A DNA stretch of 9,952 bases. Source: JAFAGX01 sp035624085. GTDB lineage: Bacteria; Acidobacteriota; Terriglobia; Terriglobales; Acidobacteriaceae. The notes below the pieces were generated by a model. The model saw nothing but the letters and a program-made list of their open reading frames with translations, made no database searches and was not told where the DNA came from. Within the stretch, counting starts at the first letter, position 1. Every line of letters begins with the position of its first letter. Below are positions 1 to 7,160 of this stretch, piece by piece. The translations under genes were made by a program, and so were the position numbers. The stretch is taken from positions 1-9,952 of the forward strand of contig DASPSE010000087.1 in assembly GCA_035624085.1 (NCBI GenBank). Reading direction: 5' to 3'.

Positions 1-2231
1 CTGTTTTCAGTGGACTGTGTGGTGCCGCCAGCGACCACCACATCGAGCTAGACGCCGGTCAAGGCGAAAGCCCTGCTGAAAAAGTCACCGGACGCATGGT
101 GAGCGGAAACTATTTCACCGTGCTCGGACTCCAACCGGCCGCGGGACGTTTGCTCTCCGACTCGGATGACATAGCGGAAAATGCCAATCCCGTAGCGGTT
201 TTGAGCTATGGATACTGGCAGCGCAAATTTGCACTCTCTCCATCGATTATCGGCAGGGACGTTCGGCTGAATGGATTTCCATTCACGATTATTGGCGTGG
301 CCCCAGCGGGTTTTGATGGCGATGTAGTCGGCGAACAGATGGCGCTGTTTGTTCCGTTAAGCATGCAGCCGGCGATTGTGCGCGGGCGGCACTGGCTGAA
401 ATCCGGCAATGTGTCCTGGCTCACGCTGATCGGGCGGTTGCGGCCAAACGTCACTCCGGCACAGGCAGAATCCAACCTGAACGTTGTGTTTCAGCAAGCC
501 GTGCAAGGCCCCTACGGCGCGGCACTCTCATCGGACGACAGGACCGCGATCCGTGAAACCCACATGAAGATTCAAGTCGTGCCCGGCGGAACTGGCGTTT
601 CCGATGTGCGCAGCGACTACAGGGTTCCATTGCTCTTGCTGATGGGCATTGTTGGGCTGGTGCTGCTTATAGCGTGCGTGAATGTTGCCAACCTGCTGCT
701 TGCGCGGGCATCGGCTCGCAGTCGGGAAGTCGCGATCCGCTTGGCCATCGGCGCGAATTGGCTCCGCTTGTTGAGACAGCTCCTCACCGAGAGCATTCTT
801 CTGGCGTTTCTTGGCGGAATGGCTGGTTCACTGCTTGCAGTTTGGGGAGTGCGGCTGCTGGTGACGATCTTCGGATCCGACACGACGCTGCCACTTCTTC
901 CTGACGCGCGCGTTTTTGGATTCACGCTCGCCACATGCCTGCTGACAGGAATCTTTTTCGGCTTGATCCCCGCGGTGCGCGCAACCAAGGTTCAGGTTTC
1001 CCCCGCACTCAAAGACGCCGGCCGCGCAACTCCGGAGAAAACTTCCAAATTTGGTCTTGGTAAAGGGCTGATAGCGGGGCAAGTGGCTCTTTCGTTGCTT
1101 GTGCTGTTTGCAGCCAGCCTATTGGTTCGCAGCCTGCAGAAATTAATGGCCCAGGATTTCGGCTACGCTCGTGACCGCCTCGTCATTGCCCGTCTGGATC
1201 CAACTTCTGCGGGATATAACAGCGAACGGATGAAGGCGCTCGCGCAGCAACTCGTCATGCGGCTGACGAGCACTCCCGGCGTGCACGCAGTCACCTACTC
1301 AACGAATGGCTTATTTGCCGGGACGGAATCGAGCGATGGAATCCTCGTACCCGGTTTTACTGGCGGCCGCGAGGATCGTGGGGCTAACGAGGATTACGTT
1401 GGGCCGGACTACTTCGGCGCTGTAGGCATTCCGATTCTGGCTGGCAGAGGAATTGAAGCCCAGGATACAGCCACCGCAACCCGCGTTGCCGTTGTGAATG
1501 AGGCCATGGTCAAGCACTTCTTTCAAGGACGGAACCCGATTGGACGCCAGTTCAGAATTGACGATCAGGATTGGCTCGATAAGCCGATCACGATAATCGG
1601 GGTTTCCCACGATGCTCAGGACCACGGCAGCGGCTTGCGCCAAGGAGTCAAACCGCGCTTCTACATGGCATTTCAGCAGGTGCCGGATCCCGAGCAGATC
1701 ATTCTCGAGGCGCAAGTAAGAGGAATTCCATCTGCGGCGGTAAGCAACGTGGTAAGCCAAATCAAAGCGGTGGATTCCAATCTGCCGATCTCGTTTGTGA
1801 AAGCACTCGATGCCCTGGTGAACGACACTGCAGCGAACCAGATCGCGCTTGCGAAACTCTCGGTGTTTTTTGCGGCGCTGGCGTTGCTGCTGGCATGCGT
1901 CGGACTTTACGGGGTCATGTCGTACACGGTGGCTGGCCGCACGCGGGAAATCGGCGTACGCATGGCTCTCGGGGCTGCGCGTGGGGATGTCATGCAACTC
2001 ATACTGCGCGAAGGCATGCTGCTGGTGACCGCCGGCCTTGCGATTGGCATTCCACTATCCCTGGCCAGTAGCCACTTGCTGCACAGCTTCCTTTTTGGAC
2101 TGAAGGCAACGGATCCGCTTTCGTTGATCACAGTGATTTTGCTGTTGGGAATGGTGGCAGCGCTGGCAGCATTCATCCCTGCGCGACGGGCCAGCAAAGT
2201 CGATCCCATGGTGGCATTGAGGTATGAGTGA
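1..2231 (+). CDS. ADOP-family duplicated MacB/FtsX-like permease 1 (5' partial)
   Basis: Integral inner-membrane permease of the MacB/FtsX superfamily, probably an ABC-type efflux or mechanotransmission permease of unknown substrate. The reading frame is open to the window edge (first full codon at 3) and residues before Met96 align with permease 3, so Met at 96 is internal; by that alignment about 89 N-terminal residues, including TM1, lie outside. Visible order: rest of periplasmic domain 1 (to about 620); TM2 about 625-710 with LIACVNVANLLLAR; cytoplasmic coupling segment REVAIRLAIGA; TM3 about 795-872; TM4 about 909-990; TM5 about 1066-1146; periplasmic domain 2 (about 1180-1830) with AVVNEAMVKHFF and NPIGRQFRI; TM6 about 1840-1935; coupling segment RTREIGVRMALGA; TM7 about 2010-2082; TM8 about 2118-2190; end DPMVALRYE. 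There is no Walker motif or fused ATPase. It resembles permease 3 more than 2 or 4 (subtype A). The family call is firm; substrate and partner are unknown. Confidence 0.93.
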   Translation, partial: VFSGLCGAASDHHIELDAGQGESPAEKVTGRMVSGNYFTVLGLQPAAGRLLSDSDDIAENANPVAVLSYGYWQRKFALSPSIIGRDVRLNGFPFTIIGVAPAGFDGDVVGEQMALFVPLSMQPAIVRGRHWLKSGNVSWLTLIGRLRPNVTPAQAESNLNVVFQQAVQGPYGAALSSDDRTAIRETHMKIQVVPGGTGVSDVRSDYRVPLLLLMGIVGLVLLIACVNVANLLLARASARSREVAIRLAIGANWLRLLRQLLTESILLAFLGGMAGSLLAVWGVRLLVTIFGSDTTLPLLPDARVFGFTLATCLLTGIFFGLIPAVRATKVQVSPALKDAGRATPEKTSKFGLGKGLIAGQVALSLLVLFAASLLVRSLQKLMAQDFGYARDRLVIARLDPTSAGYNSERMKALAQQLVMRLTSTPGVHAVTYSTNGLFAGTESSDGILVPGFTGGREDRGANEDYVGPDYFGAVGIPILAGRGIEAQDTATATRVAVVNEAMVKHFFQGRNPIGRQFRIDDQDWLDKPITIIGVSHDAQDHGSGLRQGVKPRFYMAFQQVPDPEQIILEAQVRGIPSAAVSNVVSQIKAVDSNLPISFVKALDALVNDTAANQIALAKLSVFFAALALLLACVGLYGVMSYTVAGRTREIGVRMALGAARGDVMQLILREGMLLVTAGLAIGIPLSLASSHLLHSFLFGLKATDPLSLITVILLLGMVAALAAFIPARRASKVDPMVALRYE
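2199..2224 (+). repeat. Conserved 26-nt gene-end sequence, copy 1
   Basis: Codes for the C-terminal VDPMVALRY. It begins GTCGATCC, has one variable base, and continues ATGGTGGCATTGAGGTA. The same 26 bases, apart from the variable base, end all four permease genes (also at 4660-4685, 7121-7146 and 9549-9574). The codons just upstream (IPARRA) differ freely between copies 1, 2 and 3, so conservation starts abruptly at GTC. Confidence 0.85.
2219..2222 (+). promoter_or_regulatory. Ribosome binding site for permease 2 inside the end of permease 1
   Basis: GAGG, within TTGAGG (the Leu-Arg codons of VALRYE), lies 10 bases before ATG 2233 but only 1 base before the alternative ATG 2224. This spacing decides for 2233 and implies translational coupling to permease 1, whose stop TGA is at 2229-2231. 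Confidence 0.7.
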
Positions 2232-2232
2232 G

Positions 2233-4692
2233 ATGGAAACCTTGTTTCAGGATGTACGTTACGCAATTCGTACGCTGAGGAAATCACTGGGGTTCACCGC
2301 CGTCGCGGTGCTCACGTTAGCGCTGGGAATCGGCGCGAACACCGCGCTGTTTTCTGTGGTAAACGGCGTGTTGCTCAATCCATTGCCGTTTCCGCAGCCT
2401 GACCAGTTGATCGCACTGCATGAGAGCAAACCAAATTTTGAAGGTGGGTCGATCTCGTATCCGAACTTTTTTGATTGGCAGAAGGATAGCCATACCTTCG
2501 CTTCCATGGCGATTGCTCGCAGCAACGATTTCAGCTTAACCGGAAGCGGCGAGGCAGAACAGGTGCGGGGCGAGTTCATCTCCTCCGACTTTTTTAGCGT
2601 GCTCGGAGCGAAGCCCCTCGCTGGCCGCTGGTTTCTGCCGGGAGAAGACCGGATCGGCGGAGCTCCCATAGCGCTCATCAGTGCAGGCTTATGGGAACGC
2701 AAGTTCAGTGCGGCGCCTGACATTCTGGGGAAGGGAGTTACTCTGGATGGCAGGACCTACACCATCGTCGGTGTGACCCCTGCGAATTTTCACTTGCAAA
2801 TTCCGGGTTTCCGAGAAGGCCAGGTTTACCTGCCGATCGGCCAATGGAATAATCCCTGGCTCAGTAAACGCGGCGCGGGACTGGGAATTCACGGGATTGG
2901 CCGCCTCAAGCCTGGAGTGACCGTGGAGCAAGCACGTGCGGATATGGACTCGGTCACGCACAACCTTGCGGCGGCCTTCCCCGAGGCTGACAAAGGCATC
3001 GGCGCCAAACTTGTTCCGTTGAAGCAGCAGATGGTGGGTGAGATCCGGCCATTCTTGCTGGTGTTGCTGGGCGCCGTGGGGTTCGTTCTGCTGATTGCCT
3101 GTGTCAACGTTGCGAACCTGCTGCTCGCGCGCTCGACGGTGAGGAGGCGCGAATTTGCCATCCGTGGCGCTCTGGGCGCCGGGCAGGGACGTATTCTGCG
3201 TCAGTTGCTCACCGAAAGCGTTCTTATCGCGCTCGTCGGCGGAGCTCTGGGCGTACTCCTCGCCGCCTGGGGTACGCGGGCAGCGCTTGGGGTTTTGCCG
3301 GCCGCTCTGCCGCGTGCCGAAGAAATCGCACTCGACTCCCGTGTTCTCCTGTTTACGACGGCGCTTTCGCTGTTCGCAGGAATTCTGTCCGGCGTCACTC
3401 CCGCCATCCTCAAGACTTCGAAGCTCGATCTGCACGACGCGCTGAAGGAGACCGGTCGAGGTATAAGCGGGGCACGGCACCGCGCGCAGAATGCATTTGT
3501 CGTCCTTGAAATGGCCCTGGCGCTGGTGCTTTTGATTGGCGCCGGCCTGATGCTCCGCAGTTTGGCTCGGCTGTGGCAAACCGATCCCGGCTTCAACCCC
3601 CGCAACGTCCTGTCATTTAGCGTCTCGCTCCCACCGTCTATGTTGAAAGCGAGTCCGGAGGCAATTCGTGCTGCGTACCGCGATCTCGAAAACAAGCTGG
3701 CTTCGATTCCCACCGTGCAGGCAGCCTCGCTTAGCTGGGAGTCGCTTCCGATGGGCTGGGACGACGAGGAGTTGTTCTGGATGGCGGGCCAGCCCAAACC
3801 CGCCAGCAACAATGATATGAACTGGAGCATCGTCTACGTGGTCGGACCTGACTACTTGAAGGTGATGGGAATTCCATTGCAGCGCGGACGCTTCCTCACC
3901 GCGCATGACGACGAACATTCTCCGGGAGCGGTAGTCGTTGATGAAGTTTTTGCGCGTAGGTATTTCCCAAACCAGGATCCGATCGGGAAGCGCTTGAACT
4001 TCGAGAATACGGCTTCCGGTCAGCTAGAAATTGTCGGCGTCGTCGGCCATGTGAAGCAGTGGGGACTCGATGCGGATGATGCGCAGCCGCTGCGGGCTCA
4101 AATGTATCTCTCGTGCATGCAAATGCCCGACGGCTACATTGCTCTGGCGCCATCAGGTTCGGGTGTGGTGCTGCGTTCCAGCAAGATGACGGCTGCGCTA
4201 ACCGACTCCATCCGGCAGACCAGTCAGAAGATGAGCCGTGATCAGGTTCTATTCGGAATACGTACGATGGACGAAATCATCTCGCGCTCGACGGCAGAGC
4301 GGCGATTCTCCATGATTCTGCTGACTGTCTTTGCAGCCTTAGCGCTGATACTGGCGAGCATCGGACTCTATGGAGTCGTTTCCTACGTGGTGGGACAGCG
4401 CACCCAAGAAATCGGTGTGCGCATGGCGCTCGGAGCTGAGCGGAGCGACATTCTGCGGCTGATCCTCAAGAGAGCTGGAAAGCTCGCTGCGGCTGGCGTG
4501 GTTGCCGGATTGGCGATTGCGTTTGCAGTCACGCGCCTCATGTCCGGCCTGCTTTACGGCGTGCGCGCGACTGACCCGTTGACGTTCGTTGCGGTCACGG
4601 TTCTGCTCAGCATGGTTGCGCTGGTGGCTGGTTACATTCCAGCACGGCGCGCGGCGAAAGTCGATCCGATGGTGGCATTGAGGTACGAGTGA
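2233..4692 (+). CDS. ADOP-family duplicated MacB/FtsX-like permease 2
   Basis: Complete 819-aa inner-membrane permease with two MacB-type permease units in one chain. TM1 about residues 22-44 (TLALGIGANTALFSVV); periplasmic domain 1 about 50-268; TM2 about 273-299 (LLIACVNVANLLLAR); cytoplasmic coupling segment REFAIRGALGA 307-317; TM3 about 328-355; TM4 about 370-392; cytoplasmic linker with DLHDALKETGRG; TM5 about 422-442; periplasmic domain 2 about 455-685 with QDPIGKRL; TM6 about 693-719; coupling segment QRTQEIGVRMALGA 722-735; TM7 about 750-772; TM8 about 782-803; end DPMVALRYE. Start 2233 was chosen over in-frame ATG 2224: it gives METLFQ, matching METFLQ of permease 3, the same 819-aa length, and a well-spaced Shine-Dalgarno. 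It lies 1 base after permease 1 and 1 base before permease 3, hence the same operon. It groups with permease 4 (subtype B). No ATPase domain; substrate unknown. Confidence 0.95.
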   Translation: METLFQDVRYAIRTLRKSLGFTAVAVLTLALGIGANTALFSVVNGVLLNPLPFPQPDQLIALHESKPNFEGGSISYPNFFDWQKDSHTFASMAIARSNDFSLTGSGEAEQVRGEFISSDFFSVLGAKPLAGRWFLPGEDRIGGAPIALISAGLWERKFSAAPDILGKGVTLDGRTYTIVGVTPANFHLQIPGFREGQVYLPIGQWNNPWLSKRGAGLGIHGIGRLKPGVTVEQARADMDSVTHNLAAAFPEADKGIGAKLVPLKQQMVGEIRPFLLVLLGAVGFVLLIACVNVANLLLARSTVRRREFAIRGALGAGQGRILRQLLTESVLIALVGGALGVLLAAWGTRAALGVLPAALPRAEEIALDSRVLLFTTALSLFAGILSGVTPAILKTSKLDLHDALKETGRGISGARHRAQNAFVVLEMALALVLLIGAGLMLRSLARLWQTDPGFNPRNVLSFSVSLPPSMLKASPEAIRAAYRDLENKLASIPTVQAASLSWESLPMGWDDEELFWMAGQPKPASNNDMNWSIVYVVGPDYLKVMGIPLQRGRFLTAHDDEHSPGAVVVDEVFARRYFPNQDPIGKRLNFENTASGQLEIVGVVGHVKQWGLDADDAQPLRAQMYLSCMQMPDGYIALAPSGSGVVLRSSKMTAALTDSIRQTSQKMSRDQVLFGIRTMDEIISRSTAERRFSMILLTVFAALALILASIGLYGVVSYVVGQRTQEIGVRMALGAERSDILRLILKRAGKLAAAGVVAGLAIAFAVTRLMSGLLYGVRATDPLTFVAVTVLLSMVALVAGYIPARRAAKVDPMVALRYE
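4660..4685 (+). repeat. Conserved 26-nt gene-end sequence, copy 2
   Basis: Second copy of the sequence coding for VDPMVALRY, identical to copy 1 except for the variable base (G instead of C in the Pro codon). It sits 2461 bases after copy 1 and 2461 bases before copy 3. Confidence 0.85.
4680..4683 (+). promoter_or_regulatory. Ribosome binding site for permease 3 inside the end of permease 2
   Basis: GAGG within the Leu-Arg codons of VALRYE, 10 bases before ATG 4694. The geometry is identical to the permease 1/2 junction. The preceding stop TGA (4690-4692) and the ATG are separated by one base, which favours re-initiation or translational coupling. Confidence 0.7.
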
Positions 4693-4693
4693 T

Positions 4694-7153
4694 ATGGAAA
4701 CTTTTCTGCAGGATATTCGTTACGGCTTGAGGGTGTTGCGGAAATCGCCGGGATTCACCGCGATTGCAGTGATCACGCTGGCGCTCGGCATCGGCGCCAA
4801 CACCACAATCTTCAGCATGGTGGATTCGTTTCTGTTGCGGCCGTTGCCGGTGCGGGAACCCGGGCAGATCACGACCATAACGGAGATGCAAAAAAATGGC
4901 ACCAACAACAATTTCTTCTCCGTGCCCGATTACCGCGATATCCGCAACCAAACTGCCGATGTTTTTTCGAACCTGCTGGGTTACCAGTTTGGCATGGATG
5001 GCCTCAATGCCAACGGCAGGACGGATCGTATCCTGAGCAATTACGTCAGCGGAAACTACTTTTCCATGTTGGGCCTCCAGCCGACGCTCGGCCGTTTGAT
5101 TCTGCCCGCTGAAGGGGAAGTCCTGGGAGCCGATCCGGTAATGGTCCTTTCGTATTCCTATTGGCAAACGCGCTTCGGTGGTGATCCGGAAATTGTGGGG
5201 AAGAAAGTCACTCTCGACGGTCACCCCGTAACAATTGTTGGCATCGCGCCCAAAGATTTTGAGGGAATCAGTTCGATCTTGCGGTGTCAGGTCTTTCTGC
5301 CCCTGGGAATGGCTTTCATCGATGGCTATCCCATGGACTTCATGACCAATCGCAAAACTCAAATGGTTATGTTGTATGGACGCCTGCATCCGGCTGTGGG
5401 ACTGAAAGCGGCGCAAGCCAAGTTGGAGGTTGTGGAGCAACGGCTGGCAGAGCAGGATCCCGACAGCCACAAGAACCAGAGCTTGCGAATCTTTCCGGAG
5501 CTGCGGGCCAGGCCGGAACCCGATCCTGACAACACCATGCTGGTGCTCTCAGGATTGTTCTTGGGACTCGCGACGCTGGTGCTGCTGCTGGCTTGCGTGA
5601 ACGTAGCCAATATCCTGCTGGTCCGCGCCACGGTTCGCGCCCGGGAAATGGCGATCCGCGCCGCATTGGGGGCGGGCCGCAGCCGGCTCATCCGGCAGTT
5701 GGTGACGGAAAGCGTTGTCCTGGCACTAGCGGGTGGCGCTGCCGGGATCGTCATCGGACTCTGGGGAAGTTCGTACGTGAGTTCCTTGAACATTCATTTC
5801 GATATCCCGTTGCGATTCGATTTCAGTTTCGACTGGCGCATCTTCGGTTTCGCCATGGCGTTGGCTTTGGCCACCGGGGTGATCGTGGGCCTCATTCCAG
5901 CGCTCCGCGCATCGCGGCAAGATTTGGGTACGGTATTGCACGACGCGGGGCGGGGCGTCATTGCAGGCCGGCATCGGCTGCGGGATGCGCTGGTCATCGC
6001 CCAGGTCGGTGGTTCGTTGATGCTGTTGATCATCGCCATGTTGTTCATGCGCAGCCTGGGCAAAGCGCACCAGAGCGATCTCGGCTTCGAGCCCAAGGGC
6101 GTTATCAACCTCACCATGGATCCGACCGAAGTTGGCTACAACGAGGAGCAGGGGCGGGCATTTTACAAGAATGTTCTCGAACGAGTGCGTGCCATGCCAG
6201 GAGTCGAGTCGGCCACCACCGCGGCTGCCACGCCGATGGGTTACGTGGGTGGTAACGACCTGGTCGATGTGGAGGGCTATCAGCCGCCTCCTGGGGAGGG
6301 TAAAAGCCCGCTGGTCTACAACATCGTTTCCTCCCAATATCTGGAAACCATGAAGATTCCGCTAGCGCGTGGCCGCATGATCGATGAACGCGATACCCAG
6401 ACCAGCCCGTACGTCGCGGTGGTCAATCAAGCCATGGTCAAGAAATTCTGGGCAAACACCGATCCGATAGGCCGGTATTTCAGGATCGGAAGCGACTTGC
6501 AACACTCGATCCAGGTAGTGGGCGTGGTGAAGGACGCGCACGTTCAAAGCATGACGGGAACCATCAACCCGTATTTCTACCTGCCTTTTGAACAACATTA
6601 TTCGGGAAACTCGCTGCAGTCGCTGCAGGTGCGCACTTCCGTTGCTCCCGCAACCATGATCCCGCAAGTTGAGCACGTGATCGACTCGCTCGCGCCGACC
6701 ATGCCGGTGTTTGATGTGCAGACTATGACAGAAGCCTTGAACACGCTGAACGGCTTGCTCCGGTTCCAACTCGCCGCGGGATTAGCGACCGCGCTGGGTT
6801 TGCTGGGGCTTGTACTTGCGGTTGTCGGAGTCTATGGCGTGATTTCCTACTCCGCCAGCCAGAGGACGCACGAAATCGGCGTTCGCATGGCCATTGGCGC
6901 GCAGCCGCTGGATATTTTAACAATGGTTTTTCGGCAAGGATTGCTGATCGTGTCCGTGGGTTTGCTTGTGGGAATCGCCGCAGCGTTTGCGTGCGCGCGT
7001 GTGCTGAGCCGCTTCCTGGTGGTAAGCGCCACAGATCCCGCGACCTATATCCCGGTGGCGGTGGCACTGGCGTTGGTTGCACTTTGTGCTTGCTACATTC
7101 CGGCGCGGCGAGCCACCAAGGTCGATCCCATGGTGGCATTGAGGTACGAATGA
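4694..7153 (+). CDS. ADOP-family duplicated MacB/FtsX-like permease 3
   Basis: Complete 819-aa permease, the same length as permease 2. TM1 about 22-44 (TLALGIGANTTIFSMV); periplasmic domain 1 about 50-278 with YVSGNYFSMLGLQP; TM2 about 283-309 (LLACVNVANILLVR); coupling segment REMAIRAALGAGRSRLIRQL 317-336; TM3 about 339-362; TM4 about 382-403; linker with LGTVLHDAGRG; TM5 about 431-452; periplasmic domain 2 about 465-688 with AVVNQAMVKKFW and DPIGRYFRI; TM6 about 693-719; coupling segment QRTHEIGVRMAIGA 723-736; TM7 about 749-770; TM8 about 783-803; end DPMVALRYE. MacB itself has one such unit plus an N-terminal ATPase; here there are two units and no ATPase, as in ADOP proteins. The start is fixed by the METFLQDIRY N-terminus and the Shine-Dalgarno at 4680. 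It shares subtype A motifs with permease 1. Probably exports or extracts an envelope substrate, but nothing in the sequence identifies it. Confidence 0.96.
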   Translation: METFLQDIRYGLRVLRKSPGFTAIAVITLALGIGANTTIFSMVDSFLLRPLPVREPGQITTITEMQKNGTNNNFFSVPDYRDIRNQTADVFSNLLGYQFGMDGLNANGRTDRILSNYVSGNYFSMLGLQPTLGRLILPAEGEVLGADPVMVLSYSYWQTRFGGDPEIVGKKVTLDGHPVTIVGIAPKDFEGISSILRCQVFLPLGMAFIDGYPMDFMTNRKTQMVMLYGRLHPAVGLKAAQAKLEVVEQRLAEQDPDSHKNQSLRIFPELRARPEPDPDNTMLVLSGLFLGLATLVLLLACVNVANILLVRATVRAREMAIRAALGAGRSRLIRQLVTESVVLALAGGAAGIVIGLWGSSYVSSLNIHFDIPLRFDFSFDWRIFGFAMALALATGVIVGLIPALRASRQDLGTVLHDAGRGVIAGRHRLRDALVIAQVGGSLMLLIIAMLFMRSLGKAHQSDLGFEPKGVINLTMDPTEVGYNEEQGRAFYKNVLERVRAMPGVESATTAAATPMGYVGGNDLVDVEGYQPPPGEGKSPLVYNIVSSQYLETMKIPLARGRMIDERDTQTSPYVAVVNQAMVKKFWANTDPIGRYFRIGSDLQHSIQVVGVVKDAHVQSMTGTINPYFYLPFEQHYSGNSLQSLQVRTSVAPATMIPQVEHVIDSLAPTMPVFDVQTMTEALNTLNGLLRFQLAAGLATALGLLGLVLAVVGVYGVISYSASQRTHEIGVRMAIGAQPLDILTMVFRQGLLIVSVGLLVGIAAAFACARVLSRFLVVSATDPATYIPVAVALALVALCACYIPARRATKVDPMVALRYE
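7092..7151 (+). repeat. 60-nt 3'-end segment nearly identical to the end of permease 4
   Basis: Codes for the CYIPARRATKVDPMVALRYE end of permease 3. By base-by-base comparison it differs from 9520-9579 at only two positions, both synonymous third bases (ATT/ATC and CCC/CCG). It contains copy 3 of the 26-nt sequence (7121-7146). The upstream coding sequence of the two genes is much more diverged. Confidence 0.85.
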
Positions 7154-7155
7154 GG
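7151..7155 (+). promoter_or_regulatory. Ribosome binding site for permease 4
   Basis: TGAGG overlapping the permease 3 stop codon (TGA 7151-7153), 5 bases before ATG 7161. This junction has a 7-base gap and its own Shine-Dalgarno, besides the conserved GAGG at 7141-7144. Confidence 0.65.
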
Positions 7156-7160
7156 ACTGA

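Noticed and set aside
96..98. ATG at 96 as the start of permease 1
   Set aside because: The frame stays open to the window edge and the preceding residues align with permease 3, so the methionine is internal and the gene is 5' truncated by the window.
2224..2226. ATG at 2224 as the start of permease 2 (8-base overlap with permease 1)
   Set aside because: GAGG would be only 1 base away. ATG 2233 has proper spacing, matches the METFLQ start of permease 3 and gives the same 819-aa length.
2689..3579. Long minus-strand open frame opposite permease 2
   Set aside because: Its translation is rich in R, Q, H and P without domain or membrane motifs, and it lies entirely under a clear permease gene, as expected of a codon-bias shadow.
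4607..5470. Minus-strand open frame spanning the permease 2/3 junction
   Set aside because: No recognisable motif and no plausible ribosome binding context; it is antisense to two well-supported genes.
5593..6255. Plus-strand open frame inside permease 3 in another frame
   Set aside because: The translation is Arg/Gly/His-rich and motif-free; permease 3 is continuous across it.
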